DNA of 64,000 bases from Pseudoruegeria sp. SHC-113 (lineage in GTDB: Bacteria > Pseudomonadota > Alphaproteobacteria > Rhodobacterales > Rhodobacteraceae): positions 992,001-1,056,000 of the forward strand of contig NZ_JAHUBR010000001.1 in NCBI RefSeq assembly GCF_025376885.1, read 5' to 3'. The notes below the pieces were generated by a model. That model was given only the letters and a program-made list of their open reading frames with translations, was not told the DNA's origin and searched no databases. The position numbers and the translations under genes were made by a program. Below, in pieces: positions 52,598 through 63,105 of this stretch; positions within the stretch are counted from its first letter, which is position 1, and the number at the start of each line of letters is the position of its first letter.

Positions 52598-54970
52598 ATG
52601 AAAGCATTGCGACTCTGGGAGGTTGCGCAGGCCGGGCCGGATGGGCTCACCCTGCGTATCGATGGGCGCCACCTGCTGCGGCTGGAGGCGCTGGAGGCGG
52701 ATTTGATCCGCGTGAGCCTGCTCAACGGGGGTGCGTGGCGCAACCCGCGCACGTGGTCTGTTGCGCCGGAAGAAGATGTGCCTTGGGAGGGGCGCTGCCG
52801 CGACAGTCGCGCGGGGTTTGCCGTCCCCGCGCTGCGGTTTGACGCTGACACGGCCACTGCAGAGACGGACCATCTGCGGGTGAAGATCCACGCGCCGCTG
52901 GCGCTGGAATGGCACTGGCGGAGCGGCCCGGACGCCCCGTGGCAGCCCCTGATGGCCGACCGCCCCGAGGCCGCCTACATGCTGGGCACCCGCGATCACC
53001 GCAACAGCCATTTCCTGCGCCGCAATGCAGGCGAGCGCATCTTCGGGCTGGGGGAGAAATCAGGCCCGCTCGAGCGCACGGGTCGCCGGTTTGAGATGCG
53101 CAACCTCGATGCGCTCGGCTATGACGCCCGCAGCACCGATCCGCTCTACAAACACATCCCCTTCACGCTCACCGCCCGCGAAGCTGGCCCGGCCTACGGG
53201 CTGTTTTACGACAACCTGTCCACCTGCTGGTTCGATCTGGGCAACGAGTTGGACAATTACCACCCGGCCTATCGCGCCTACCGCGCGCAGGACGGTGATT
53301 TGCAGTATTACGTGATGGCAGGCGCGGGCGTGCCGGAGGTCGTCTCCCGCTTCCATCGCCTGATCGGGGGCACCGCCTTCATGCCGCTCTGGGGGCTCGG
53401 CTATTCCGGCTCCTCCATGGCGCTGGCGGATGCGCCGGACGGGCAGGCGCAGATCGAGGATTTCCTTGCGCGCTGTCGCAGCGAGGGCATTCCGCTCGAC
53501 AGTTTCCAGATGTCCTCGGGCTACACCACGATCGGCCCGCGTCGTTACGTGTTCAACTGGAACACGGATCGATTCCCGGACCCGGAAGGCATGGCCGCCA
53601 AATTCGCTGCCGAGGGCGTGGAACTGATCGCCAACATCAAGCCGGTGCTGCTGGACGATCACCCGAAATACGCCGAAGCGGAAGCGGCGGGGCTCTTCGT
53701 GAAAGATGGCGACACCGGCGCGCCCGAAACGTCTGCCTTCTGGGACGGGCGCGGCTCGCATCTGGACATGACGAACCCCAACACTCTGCGCTGGTGGCAG
53801 AAAGGCGTGCGGGAGCAGCTTCTGGCAAAAGGCATCCGCAACACCTGGAACGACAACAACGAATTCGAGGTCTGGGAGGATGCGGCGCAATGCGCGGGCT
53901 TTGGGGAGCCGCTTGATATTGCCCTGATCCGCCCGCTGCACGGCATGCTGATGACGCGCGCCTCCAGCGAGGAGCAGAAGCGCCACCGCCCCGATGAGCG
54001 GCCCTACCTGATCTCCCGCTGCGCCGCGCCGGGCACCCAGCGCTATGCCCAGACATGGACAGGCGACAACCGCACCAACTGGGAGACCTTGCAATACAAC
54101 ATCCCCATGGCACTGGGGCTGGGGCTTTCGGGCTTCTTTAACATCGGCCACGATGTAGGCGGGTTCGCCGGTCCGCCTCCGGGGCCGGAGCTGTTCCTGC
54201 GCTGGGTGCAGAACGGCATCTTCTCGCCGCGCTTCACGATCCATTCGTGGAACGATGATGCCACCTCCAACGTGCCGTGGATGCACCCGGAGGTGGCGGG
54301 CGAGGTGAAGGCGGCCATCGCGCTGCGCTACCGTCTTATGCCCTACTTCTACACGCAGCTTTATCGCGCCGTCACCGAAGGCGCGCCGATCCTGCGGCCG
54401 CGGTTCTACGATTTCCCCGAGGATCCCACCTGCTGGGAGGAAAGCTTCGACGTGATGGTCGGCCCCGATCTGCTGGTCGCCAATGTGGTGGAGCCGGGGG
54501 CCAAGCGCCGGGCTGTGTATCTGCCTCAGTGCGCAGAGGGCTGGTGGGACTATGCCACCGGCCTTTGGTATGCGGGCGGGCAGTGGCTGGACCTCGCGGT
54601 GGATCTGGCCAGCATCCCGATTTTCGTACGCGGCGGGGCGTTGCTGCCGCTTGCCACGGCCGCCTGCAAGGGCGTGGCCGATACACTCAAGGCCCGCGCG
54701 CTGGCCGTCTATCCCTCCGGTGCGGACGGATCGCGCGAAAACCTGCTCTACGAGGATGACGGCGTGGCGGTGGACGCGCTCAGTGGCAACCACGCGCGCC
54801 TGCGGTTCACGCTTGAGCAGGCAGGCGAGGCTTGCACGCTCTCCGTCTCGCGGACAGGAGCCTTCGCCTTGCCCTATGAGGCGGCAGAGATCCTTCTGCC
54901 GGAGGGGTTCACTGGCGCGCTGACAGGCCCCTCCGGCCCGCTTGCAAGCGGCGCGCGGCTGGTGCTCTGA
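52598..54970 (+). CDS. GH31 family alpha-glucosidase
   Basis: A 790-residue glycoside hydrolase. An N-terminal beta-sandwich (about 1-240, with FGLGEKSGPLERTG) precedes the barrel. The nucleophile is Asp419 in RNTWNDNNEFEVW, where most GH31 enzymes have W-x-DMNE, and the acid/base is Asp490 in TWTGDNRTNWE. MPLWGLGYSGSS opens the barrel and SPRFTIHSWNDDATSN follows the active site. The tail includes FVRGGALLPL. No signal peptide, so cytoplasmic. The NNE variant also occurs in GH31 subgroups acting on non-maltose glucosides, so the substrate is open. It sits divergent from uxuA, with an imperfect terminator hairpin after it. Confidence 0.9.
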   Translation: MKALRLWEVAQAGPDGLTLRIDGRHLLRLEALEADLIRVSLLNGGAWRNPRTWSVAPEEDVPWEGRCRDSRAGFAVPALRFDADTATAETDHLRVKIHAPLALEWHWRSGPDAPWQPLMADRPEAAYMLGTRDHRNSHFLRRNAGERIFGLGEKSGPLERTGRRFEMRNLDALGYDARSTDPLYKHIPFTLTAREAGPAYGLFYDNLSTCWFDLGNELDNYHPAYRAYRAQDGDLQYYVMAGAGVPEVVSRFHRLIGGTAFMPLWGLGYSGSSMALADAPDGQAQIEDFLARCRSEGIPLDSFQMSSGYTTIGPRRYVFNWNTDRFPDPEGMAAKFAAEGVELIANIKPVLLDDHPKYAEAEAAGLFVKDGDTGAPETSAFWDGRGSHLDMTNPNTLRWWQKGVREQLLAKGIRNTWNDNNEFEVWEDAAQCAGFGEPLDIALIRPLHGMLMTRASSEEQKRHRPDERPYLISRCAAPGTQRYAQTWTGDNRTNWETLQYNIPMALGLGLSGFFNIGHDVGGFAGPPPGPELFLRWVQNGIFSPRFTIHSWNDDATSNVPWMHPEVAGEVKAAIALRYRLMPYFYTQLYRAVTEGAPILRPRFYDFPEDPTCWEESFDVMVGPDLLVANVVEPGAKRRAVYLPQCAEGWWDYATGLWYAGGQWLDLAVDLASIPIFVRGGALLPLATAACKGVADTLKARALAVYPSGADGSRENLLYEDDGVAVDALSGNHARLRFTLEQAGEACTLSVSRTGAFALPYEAAEILLPEGFTGALTGPSGPLASGARLVL

Positions 54971-54976
54971 TTGCTT

Positions 54977-55010
54977 GCCGCGTGGGCGGGCTTGCACCTT
55001 CCCGCGCGGC
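54977..55010 (+). terminator. Imperfect hairpin after the GH31 gene
   Basis: GCCGCGTGGG (54977-54986) pairs with CCCGCGCGGC (55001-55010), 9 of 10 bases, 14-nt loop, seven bases after the stop; only TTG follows. Weak terminator candidate. Confidence 0.4.
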
Positions 55011-55073
55011 TTGAAACACTCTCGCAACAATCGTGACTCATGCCGTCATGGTCGCGAGGCTTGGAGGATTCTC

Positions 55074-55841
55074 ATGGATATTGGACAGAACACACCTGTG
55101 GTCATCACTGGGGGCGGCTCCGGCCTTGGCGAGGCCACGGCCCGCAGGCTTGCCGGGCTTGGCGCGAAAGTGGCGATCTTCGATCTGAACCCGGAAGCCG
55201 GGGAGGCCGTGGCAGCCGACATCGGCGGGCTCTATTGCCAGGTGGATGTGAGCGATCCCGAAAGCCTCGCCGCAGGCTTCGCGAAAGCCCGCGCCGCCCA
55301 CGGGCAGGAGCGCATCCTTCTGTGCTGCGCCGGCATCGCGCCCGCGCAAAAGACGGTAGCAAAAGGCGCGCCGCATGATCCGGCGCTCTTTGCCAAGGTC
55401 ATCAACGTGAACCTCAATGGAAGCTTCTTCGCCGCCTCGCAGGCAGCGGCCGGCATGGCGGCCGCCGAGCCGATCACCAAGGATGGCGGGCGCGGCGTGA
55501 TCATCATGACGGCCTCCATCGCCGGCTACGAAGGGCAGGTCGGGCAGGCGGCTTACGCGGCCTCCAAGGGCGGCATCATCGGCCTCGCTTTGCCCATGGC
55601 GCGCGATCTGACGAATGTGGGCGTGCGGGTGATGGCCATTGCGCCGGGGCTCTTCCTGACGCCGATGCTGTTGGGCCTGCCGCAGGAGGTTCAGGATTCG
55701 CTCGGCGCGCAGGTGCCGTTCCCGGCCCGCCTTGCCGATCCGCAGGAATACGCGCAACTCGCCCAGCAGATCTGCGAAAACGAGATGCTCAACGGCTCCG
55801 TTATCCGCCTTGACGGCGCTCTGCGCATGAGCCCGCGCTGA
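55074..55841 (+). CDS. SDR family oxidoreductase, 3-hydroxyacyl-CoA dehydrogenase type II-like
   Basis: A 255-residue short-chain dehydrogenase: TGGGSGLG cofactor loop (about 13-20), FDLNP (Asp selecting NAD), CCAGIAPAQKTV, Ser in IIMTASIAGYEGQVGQ and YAASKGG (Tyr/Lys). The sequence IAPGLFLTPMLLGLPQEVQ and the SDR length match the type II 3-hydroxyacyl-CoA dehydrogenases (HSD10-like) that act in branched-chain or fatty acid breakdown. ATG 55074 follows GGAGGATTCTC. It overlaps the next gene by one base (TGATG). Its place before the leucine cluster fits acyl-CoA oxidation. Confidence 0.88.
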   Translation: MDIGQNTPVVITGGGSGLGEATARRLAGLGAKVAIFDLNPEAGEAVAADIGGLYCQVDVSDPESLAAGFAKARAAHGQERILLCCAGIAPAQKTVAKGAPHDPALFAKVINVNLNGSFFAASQAAAGMAAAEPITKDGGRGVIIMTASIAGYEGQVGQAAYAASKGGIIGLALPMARDLTNVGVRVMAIAPGLFLTPMLLGLPQEVQDSLGAQVPFPARLADPQEYAQLAQQICENEMLNGSVIRLDGALRMSPR

Positions 55842-56149
55842 TGATCGCCCATTGCGTCTTCCTCGATCTGCGCGCAGATGCAGACACCAATGAACTGGCC
55901 GAGGTGCTCGCCTGGCTCGATGCGCTGCGCGGTGAGATCGACGGCTATGACGGCTTCGAAGCCGGGCCCAACCGCGACTATGAGCTGAAAACACCGCAAT
56001 ATCCGTGGGGATTCATCTGCCGCTTCCGCGATGCGGCTGCGCTGCAGGTCTATGCGCAGGACCCAGGCCACAAAGCACTGGGCGCGCGGCTCGTGGCCAT
56101 GTGCAACGGCGGCGCGGACGGCATTCTGGTCTTCGATCTGGAAAGCTAG
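55841..56149 (+). CDS. Dabb-family (stress responsive alpha/beta barrel) protein
   Basis: A 102-residue protein with the dimeric alpha/beta barrel pattern: IAHCVFLDLRADADTNEL, then IDGYDGFEAGPNRDYELKTPQYPWGFICRFRDAAALQVYAQDPGHKAL. The block GPNRDYELK...Y.DP.H is typical of Dabb proteins. It is translated with the preceding SDR (one-base overlap). Function in this family is poorly known; a small ligand-binding or lyase-like helper role is possible. Confidence 0.8.
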   Translation: MIAHCVFLDLRADADTNELAEVLAWLDALRGEIDGYDGFEAGPNRDYELKTPQYPWGFICRFRDAAALQVYAQDPGHKALGARLVAMCNGGADGILVFDLES

Positions 56150-56176
56150 GTCCGGCCCGCAACATTCTGGAAACAA

Positions 56177-56186
56177 TTGCGCGCAA
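56177..56186. promoter_or_regulatory. Perfect 10-bp palindrome upstream of ivd
   Basis: TTGCGCGCAA, 37 bp before the ivd start and followed by a CATGCATG element. Possible operator for the leucine cluster; no regulator of the LiuR type is encoded nearby. Confidence 0.3.
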
Positions 56187-56222
56187 CATGCATGCTGAGG
56201 CGCGAGAGGGAGGGAGAGCCCG

Positions 56223-57386
56223 ATGTTCAACGCAACCATGAAATTCGATCTCGGTGAGGACGTGAACGCCCTGCGCGAGATGGTACACCGCTGGGCGCAG
56301 GACCGGGTGAAGCCGCTCGCCGCCGAGGTGGACAAGAGCAATGAGTTTCCCGCCGCGCTCTGGCGCGAAATGGGCGATCTGGGCCTGCTGGGCATCACCG
56401 TGCCGGAGGAATTCGGCGGCGCTGGCATGGGCTATCTGGCCCATGTGATCGCGGTGGAGGAAATCGCCCGCGCTTCGGCCTCCGTCTCGCTCTCCTACGG
56501 CGCGCATTCCAACCTTTGCGTGAACCAGATCAAGCTCAACGGCACGCCCGAGCAGAAGGCGAAATACCTGCCTGGGCTGATCTCGGGCGAACACGTCGGC
56601 GCGCTGGCGATGAGCGAGGCGGGCGCGGGCTCGGACGTGGTGTCGATGAAGCTGCGCGCCGAGAAGCGCAACGATCGCTACGTGCTGAACGGCACGAAAT
56701 ACTGGATCACCAACGGCCCTGATGCCGATACGCTCGTCGTCTACGCAAAGACCGATCCCGAGGCCGGCAGCAAGGGCATAACCGCCTTCCTAATCGAGAA
56801 ATCCATGCATGGCTTCTCCACTTCGCCGCATTTCGACAAACTCGGCATGCGCGGCTCCAACACGGCCGAGCTGATCTTCGAGGACGTGGAAGTGCCGTTC
56901 GAGAACGTGCTCGGCGAAGAGGGCAAGGGCGTGCGCGTGCTGATGAGCGGGCTCGACTACGAGCGCGTGGTGCTTTCGGGCATCGGCACCGGCATTATGG
57001 CCGCCTGTCTGGATGAGATCATGCCCTATATGGCCGAGCGCAAGCAGTTCGGGCAGGCGATCGGGAACTTCCAGCTCATGCAGGGCAAGATCGCCGATAT
57101 GTACACCAAGATGAACTCCGCCCGCGCTTACGTCTACGAAGTCGCCAAAGCCTGTGATCGCGGCGAAGTCACCCGGCAGGATGCGGCGGCTTGCGTGCTT
57201 TATGCCTCGGAAGAAGCCATGGCCGTGGCGCATCAGGCGGTGCAGGCCATGGGCGGCGCGGGCTTCATGAACGAAACCCCGGTCAGCCGCATCTTCCGCG
57301 ACGCCAAGCTGATGGAAATCGGCGCAGGCACCAGCGAGATCCGCCGCATGCTCGTGGGGCGCGAGATGATGGCGGCGATGGGTTAA
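56223..57386 (+). CDS. ivd: Isovaleryl-CoA dehydrogenase
   Basis: A 387-residue FAD-dependent acyl-CoA dehydrogenase oxidising isovaleryl-CoA to 3-methylcrotonyl-CoA in leucine degradation. Typical strings: [40 protein letters not shown] (IVD-specific AHSNLC), [34 protein letters not shown], the substrate-pocket LDYERVVL with the glutamate position (E254 in human IVD) and the C-terminal [25 protein letters not shown] precedes the ATG. It is followed by mccB after 5 nt. Confidence 0.94.
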   Translation: MFNATMKFDLGEDVNALREMVHRWAQDRVKPLAAEVDKSNEFPAALWREMGDLGLLGITVPEEFGGAGMGYLAHVIAVEEIARASASVSLSYGAHSNLCVNQIKLNGTPEQKAKYLPGLISGEHVGALAMSEAGAGSDVVSMKLRAEKRNDRYVLNGTKYWITNGPDADTLVVYAKTDPEAGSKGITAFLIEKSMHGFSTSPHFDKLGMRGSNTAELIFEDVEVPFENVLGEEGKGVRVLMSGLDYERVVLSGIGTGIMAACLDEIMPYMAERKQFGQAIGNFQLMQGKIADMYTKMNSARAYVYEVAKACDRGEVTRQDAAACVLYASEEAMAVAHQAVQAMGGAGFMNETPVSRIFRDAKLMEIGAGTSEIRRMLVGREMMAAMG

Positions 57387-57391
57387 GGCGC

Positions 57392-58995
<1,604 letters not shown>

Positions 58996-58996
<1 letters not shown>

Positions 58997-59424
58997 TGTC
59001 TGAGATCGCCGCTCTGAAAGCGAAATACCCGGGTGCCGTGACCTTCAAGTTCGGCGACAACCCCACCCTGAGCGCCGAGCTGATCGCGCTGGTGCGCGCG
59101 GGGCGCAAAACCGCCACCTGCGGGGCCCTGCGCGATTATGAGGCCGGTGGCGAAGCCCTGCCCGAAGTCGGCCGCCGCGATATCGCGCTCAACTGGGACG
59201 ACACCCCGGCCTTCGTCATCGAAACCGTGGAAGTCACGCTGAAGCGCTACTGCGACGTGGATGAAGCCTTCGCGCTGGAGGAGGGCGAAAACCCCGATCT
59301 TGCCGGCTGGCGCGCGGGCCATGAGGCCTATTTCCGCCGCAATGGCGGCTTTGACCCCGAGATGATGCTCGTCTGCGAACGCTTCCGCATGATCGAAGAT
59401 CTGCAACCGGACGCGGAGGCCTGA
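58996..59424 (+). CDS. ASCH domain-containing protein
   Basis: A 142-residue protein whose ATG shares one base with the mccB stop (TAATG). The ASCH fold is indicated by GDNPTLSAELIALVRAGRKTATCGAL (substrate-groove GRKTAT motif), then ALPEVGRRDIALNWDDTPAFVIETVEV and the end F..M.LVCERFRMI. ASCH proteins bind RNA or modified nucleosides; some hydrolyse N4-acetylcytidine (YqfB type). Insertion between mccB and mccA makes it part of the leucine transcript, with no obvious metabolic link. Function here unknown. Confidence 0.87.
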
Positions 59425-59443
59425 ATGCTGCCCGCGCCCGCCT

Positions 59444-59505
59444 CTCTTCTGACCCGAAATATCCCGGGGGAGTCGTGCCGCAGGCACGGCGGGGGCAGCG
59501 CCCCC
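59444..59505 (+). repeat. Dispersed GC-rich intergenic repeat, family 1, copy C
   Basis: TCTTCTGACCCGAAATATCC, G-run, then stem GTCGTGCCG-CAGG-CACGGC-like and GGGGGCAGCGCCCCC. It separates the ASCH and mccA genes, inside the mcc operon. Confidence 0.7.
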
Positions 59506-59533
59506 ACGCCCCATGCACAAAGGACCCTTGCCC

Positions 59534-61519
59534 ATGTTTGACAAGATCCTCATCGCCAACCGCGGCGAAATCGCCTGCCGCGTGATCGAAACCGCTCGCC
59601 GTCTGGGCGTGGCGACCGTCGCCGTCTACTCAGATGCCGATGCGGGTGCGAAACACGTCGCGCTGGCCGATGAGGCGGTGCACATCGGCCCGCCCGCTGC
59701 TGCTGAAAGCTACCTGCTGGGCGCGCGTCTCATCGAAGCCGCGCAGGCCACCGGCGCGCAGGCGATCCATCCGGGCTACGGCTTCCTTTCGGAAAACCCC
59801 GGCTTCGTGGAGGCCGTCGAGGCCGCGGGCCTCACCTTCATCGGCCCGCCCGCCGACGCGATCCGCGCCATGGGGCTGAAGGATGCCGCCAAGGCGCTGA
59901 TGGAAGAGGCCGGCGTGCCCGTGGTGCCCGGCTATCACGGGGCCGAGCAGGGCGCGGATTTCCTGAAATCCCGCGCCGATGAGATCGGCTACCCCGTCCT
60001 GATCAAGGCCCGCGCGGGCGGTGGCGGAAAGGGCATGCGCCTTGTCGAGCGCCCCGGGGAATTTGCCGCCGCGCTGGAAGGCGCGCAGCGTGAGGGGCAG
60101 GCGAGCTTTGGCGATCCTGCCGTTCTGGTCGAGAAATACATCCAGCAGCCGCGCCACATCGAGATCCAGGTCTTCGGCGATGCCCATGGCAACGTCATCC
60201 ACCTGTTTGAGCGCGACTGCTCCCTGCAGCGCCGCCACCAGAAGGTGATCGAGGAAGCCCCTGCGCCCGACATGCCCCCCGAAGTGCGCGCCGCCATGGG
60301 GCAGGCGGCGGTCAACGCCGCCAAGGCCATCGGCTATCAGGGCGCGGGCACCGTGGAATTCATCGTCGACGGCGCGAACGGTCTGCGGACGGATGGCTTC
60401 TGGTTCATGGAAATGAACACCCGTTTGCAGGTGGAGCACCCTGTTTCCGAGGCGATCACCGGGCTCGATTTCGTCGAGCTTCAGCTGCGCGTCGCCGCGG
60501 GTGAGCCGCTCCCGGTCCTGCAAGAGGATCTCGCCATCACCGGCTGGGCTTTCGAGGCGCGCGTCTATGCGGAAGACGCCACCAAGGGCTTCCTGCCAGC
60601 CACCGGCACGCTTACCTACCTCAGCTTCCCGCAAGGCACCGAGTTCTCACTCGGCGGCGTGCGGATCGACAGCGGCGTGCGCAGCGGCGATGCCGTTTCG
60701 CCGTGGTATGATCCGATGATCGCCAAGGTGATCACCCACGGCCCCACACGCGAAATCGCCTTGCAGAAACTGATCCGCGCCTTGCGGCAAACGCAGGTCG
60801 CCGGGCTCACCACCAACATCCCCTTCCTGATCCGCCTTGCGGAGCATGAAGGCTTCGCGGCGGGGCAGGTCGATACCGGCCTCATCGCCCGCGATCAGGA
60901 AGCACTCACCCATGTGACCGCGCCCGATGCTGCGGCGCTTGCCGTCGCCGCTGCCGCCACGCTCCCGGCACGGATAAAAGATGGATGGCAGCCGCTGGCG
61001 GGCTTCCGCGCCTGGGGGCAGGGGGGCAGAACCGTTGCCCTCCAACAGGGGGAAACCCAGACAGAGGTACGCCTCAACCACGCGGGTGATCAGCTCACTG
61101 CACAGGTCGGTGATCAAACCGTCACGCTGCAGCCACTCGGACAAGGCAACTACAGCGTCTCTTCCCCCGAAGGCCGCCGCAGCCTCTCTGCCAGTTTCGA
61201 CGGCACGGAGGTGACCGTCTTCACCGGCGCGGCGACCCACCGTTTCACGCGCCCCGACCCGCTTGCGGCTGGCGCGGGCGATGCCACAGGGGGCGACACG
61301 ATTACCGCGCCTATGCCGGGCCTCGTGAAGGCGGTGCTGGTCACCGCAGGGCAGGCCGTCACCAAGGGCCAGCCGCTCGCCATTCTGGAAGCCATGAAGA
61401 TGGAGCACACGCTCACCGCCGCCCGCGATGGCACGGTGGCGGAGCTTCTGACCTCCGAGGGCGCACAGGTGCAGGACGGTGCTTTGCTGCTCGCGCTCGA
61501 ACCGGAAGAGACAGGCTAA
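59534..61519 (+). CDS. mccA: Methylcrotonyl-CoA carboxylase biotin-containing (alpha) subunit
   Basis: A 661-residue subunit with biotin carboxylase and biotin carrier domains. The carboxylase opens MFDKILIANRGEIACRVI, has the ATP loop ARAGGGGKGMRLV, FERDCSLQRRHQKVIEEAPAP and MNTRLQVEHPVSEAITGLD; the C-terminal carrier holds the biotinylated lysine in LEAMKMEH. The ATG at 59534 begins the conserved domain directly and is chosen over an ATG 21 nt upstream. The segment between the two domains (about 450-590) is the MCC BT linker. It works with MccB to make 3-methylglutaconyl-CoA. Confidence 0.95.
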   Translation: MFDKILIANRGEIACRVIETARRLGVATVAVYSDADAGAKHVALADEAVHIGPPAAAESYLLGARLIEAAQATGAQAIHPGYGFLSENPGFVEAVEAAGLTFIGPPADAIRAMGLKDAAKALMEEAGVPVVPGYHGAEQGADFLKSRADEIGYPVLIKARAGGGGKGMRLVERPGEFAAALEGAQREGQASFGDPAVLVEKYIQQPRHIEIQVFGDAHGNVIHLFERDCSLQRRHQKVIEEAPAPDMPPEVRAAMGQAAVNAAKAIGYQGAGTVEFIVDGANGLRTDGFWFMEMNTRLQVEHPVSEAITGLDFVELQLRVAAGEPLPVLQEDLAITGWAFEARVYAEDATKGFLPATGTLTYLSFPQGTEFSLGGVRIDSGVRSGDAVSPWYDPMIAKVITHGPTREIALQKLIRALRQTQVAGLTTNIPFLIRLAEHEGFAAGQVDTGLIARDQEALTHVTAPDAAALAVAAAATLPARIKDGWQPLAGFRAWGQGGRTVALQQGETQTEVRLNHAGDQLTAQVGDQTVTLQPLGQGNYSVSSPEGRRSLSASFDGTEVTVFTGAATHRFTRPDPLAAGAGDATGGDTITAPMPGLVKAVLVTAGQAVTKGQPLAILEAMKMEHTLTAARDGTVAELLTSEGAQVQDGALLLALEPEETG

Positions 61520-61584
61520 GGCCACTGGCGCAGGGGCCGCGCTTCTCCTATGTCTTGGGGCCGGCCCACCACAGGAATTTGCCC

Positions 61585-63030
61585 ATGCCCGCCCGCCTGC
61601 CGCGCCCGAATTGCGCCCTGATCCATCCCGCCGCCGCCGATTGGGCGGCCGGGCCCGGTTTCACGCTGGTGGATCCGGCCACGGAGGCGGAGGTGGCGGA
61701 GATCCCCGTCTGCGGCACAGCAGACGTGGACAGCGCCGTCGCAAAGGCCAAGGCCTTCTCGCGGCAGCTGGCGCTCGGCGCGGTGCAGCTGGATCCGCTT
61801 GAGATCCTCGAACGGCTCATCGCCGAAATCGAAGCCCGGCAAGCGGCCTTTGCCGAAGCTGTCGCCCGCGAAATGGGCGCGCCGCTGGACTTCGCGACCG
61901 ACAAACAGGTCGGCACTGCGCTGGCCCACCTGCACACAATCCTGAAAGCCGCCCGCGAGAACCCATCCGAACAGGCCACCCCGCCGGGGCAGGAGAGCCA
62001 TTTCGTTCGCCATGAACCGCTCGGCGTCGCCGCGTTGATCACGCCCTGGAACTGGCCGCTCAACCAGGTCGCGCTGAAGGTGGGCGCGGCACTTGCAGCG
62101 GGCTGCACGATGATCCTGAAGCCCAGCGAATACGCCACCCGCTCGGCCCTGCTCTTTGCCGAATGCATGGAGGCCGCAGGCGCGCCCGAAGGCCTCTTCG
62201 CGCTGCTGTCCGGCGATGGCCGCACCGGCGCGGCGTTGGCCGCCCATCCCGGTGTAGACGTCATCTCCTTCACCGGCTCCACCAGCGTGGGCCGCGCCAT
62301 CGCCGCCGCCGCCGGGGCCAATCTCACGCCCTGTTTGCTGGAACTCGGCGGCAAGTCCGCCAACATTCTCTTCGCCGATTGCGACGTGGACACCGCCGTC
62401 ACGCAAGGGCTGGCCCATTGCTTCCGCAACGCCGGCCAAAGCTGCAACGCCGCCTCCCGCATGCTGGTGGCGCGCGAAATTTATGCAGAGGTCTGCGCGC
62501 GCGCCACAACCGAGGCTGAAACCTACCGCTTCGATAGCCCGCTCAAACCCGGCGGCCATCAAGGCCCGCTGGTGAACCACGCCCAGTTCGATCACGTTCA
62601 GGCCGCGATCCGCAAAGCGCAAAGCCAGGGCGCGCGGCTGCTCACCGGCGGGCCGGGCCGCGCCGATGGCCACAACAAGGGCTTCTACCCGCGCCCCACC
62701 GTCTTCGCCGACGTCACGCCCGAAATGGCGCTCTTCCACGAGGAAGCCTTCGGCCCCGTCCTCTCCCTCACGCCATTTGACGGCGAAGAAGACGCAATAG
62801 CCCTCGCCAATGAAAGCGCCTACGGGCTCGCGGGCTACATCCAGACAGGAAGCCGCGAAACCGCGATGCGCGTGGCGCGTCAGCTTGAGGTGGGCATGGT
62901 GCAGATCAACGGCCAGAGCCGGGTGGAAGGCGCGCCCTTCGGGGGACGCAAGGCTTCGGGCTATGGCCGCGAAGCTGGGCTCTGGGGCATCCGCGCCTTC
63001 CAGACGGTCAAATCGATCAGCGGCGTCTAA
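61585..63030 (+). CDS. NAD(P)-dependent aldehyde dehydrogenase
   Basis: A 481-residue aldehyde dehydrogenase. Markers: GVAALITPWNWPLNQVALKVGAALAAGC, FTGSTSVGRAIAAAAG, catalytic Glu in LELGGKSANILF, catalytic Cys in FRNAGQSCNAASRML and the C-terminal GQSRVEGAPFGGRKASGYGRE. Start ATG 61585 follows AGGAA; a start 30 nt upstream is weaker. It lies 65 nt after mccA on the same strand, a place often taken by HMG-CoA lyase in leucine clusters. The substrate cannot be told; isovaleraldehyde oxidation feeding isovaleryl-CoA would fit, but is a guess. Confidence 0.9.
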   Translation: MPARLPRPNCALIHPAAADWAAGPGFTLVDPATEAEVAEIPVCGTADVDSAVAKAKAFSRQLALGAVQLDPLEILERLIAEIEARQAAFAEAVAREMGAPLDFATDKQVGTALAHLHTILKAARENPSEQATPPGQESHFVRHEPLGVAALITPWNWPLNQVALKVGAALAAGCTMILKPSEYATRSALLFAECMEAAGAPEGLFALLSGDGRTGAALAAHPGVDVISFTGSTSVGRAIAAAAGANLTPCLLELGGKSANILFADCDVDTAVTQGLAHCFRNAGQSCNAASRMLVAREIYAEVCARATTEAETYRFDSPLKPGGHQGPLVNHAQFDHVQAAIRKAQSQGARLLTGGPGRADGHNKGFYPRPTVFADVTPEMALFHEEAFGPVLSLTPFDGEEDAIALANESAYGLAGYIQTGSRETAMRVARQLEVGMVQINGQSRVEGAPFGGRKASGYGREAGLWGIRAFQTVKSISGV

Positions 63031-63035
63031 CCCTT

Positions 63036-63095
63036 TCCTCTTGCCAGAAATACCTCGGGGGGAGCGCCGCAAGGCGCGGGGGGCAGCGCCCCCCG
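63036..63095 (+). repeat. Dispersed GC-rich intergenic repeat, family 1, copy D
   Basis: CTCTTGCCAGAAATACCTCG, G-run, GCGCCG-CAA-GGCGC-type loop and GGGGGGCAGCGCCCCCC. It lies between the convergent aldehyde dehydrogenase and lysR genes and may act as a terminator. Confidence 0.7.
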
Positions 63096-63105
63096 AACTG
63101 CCCCG

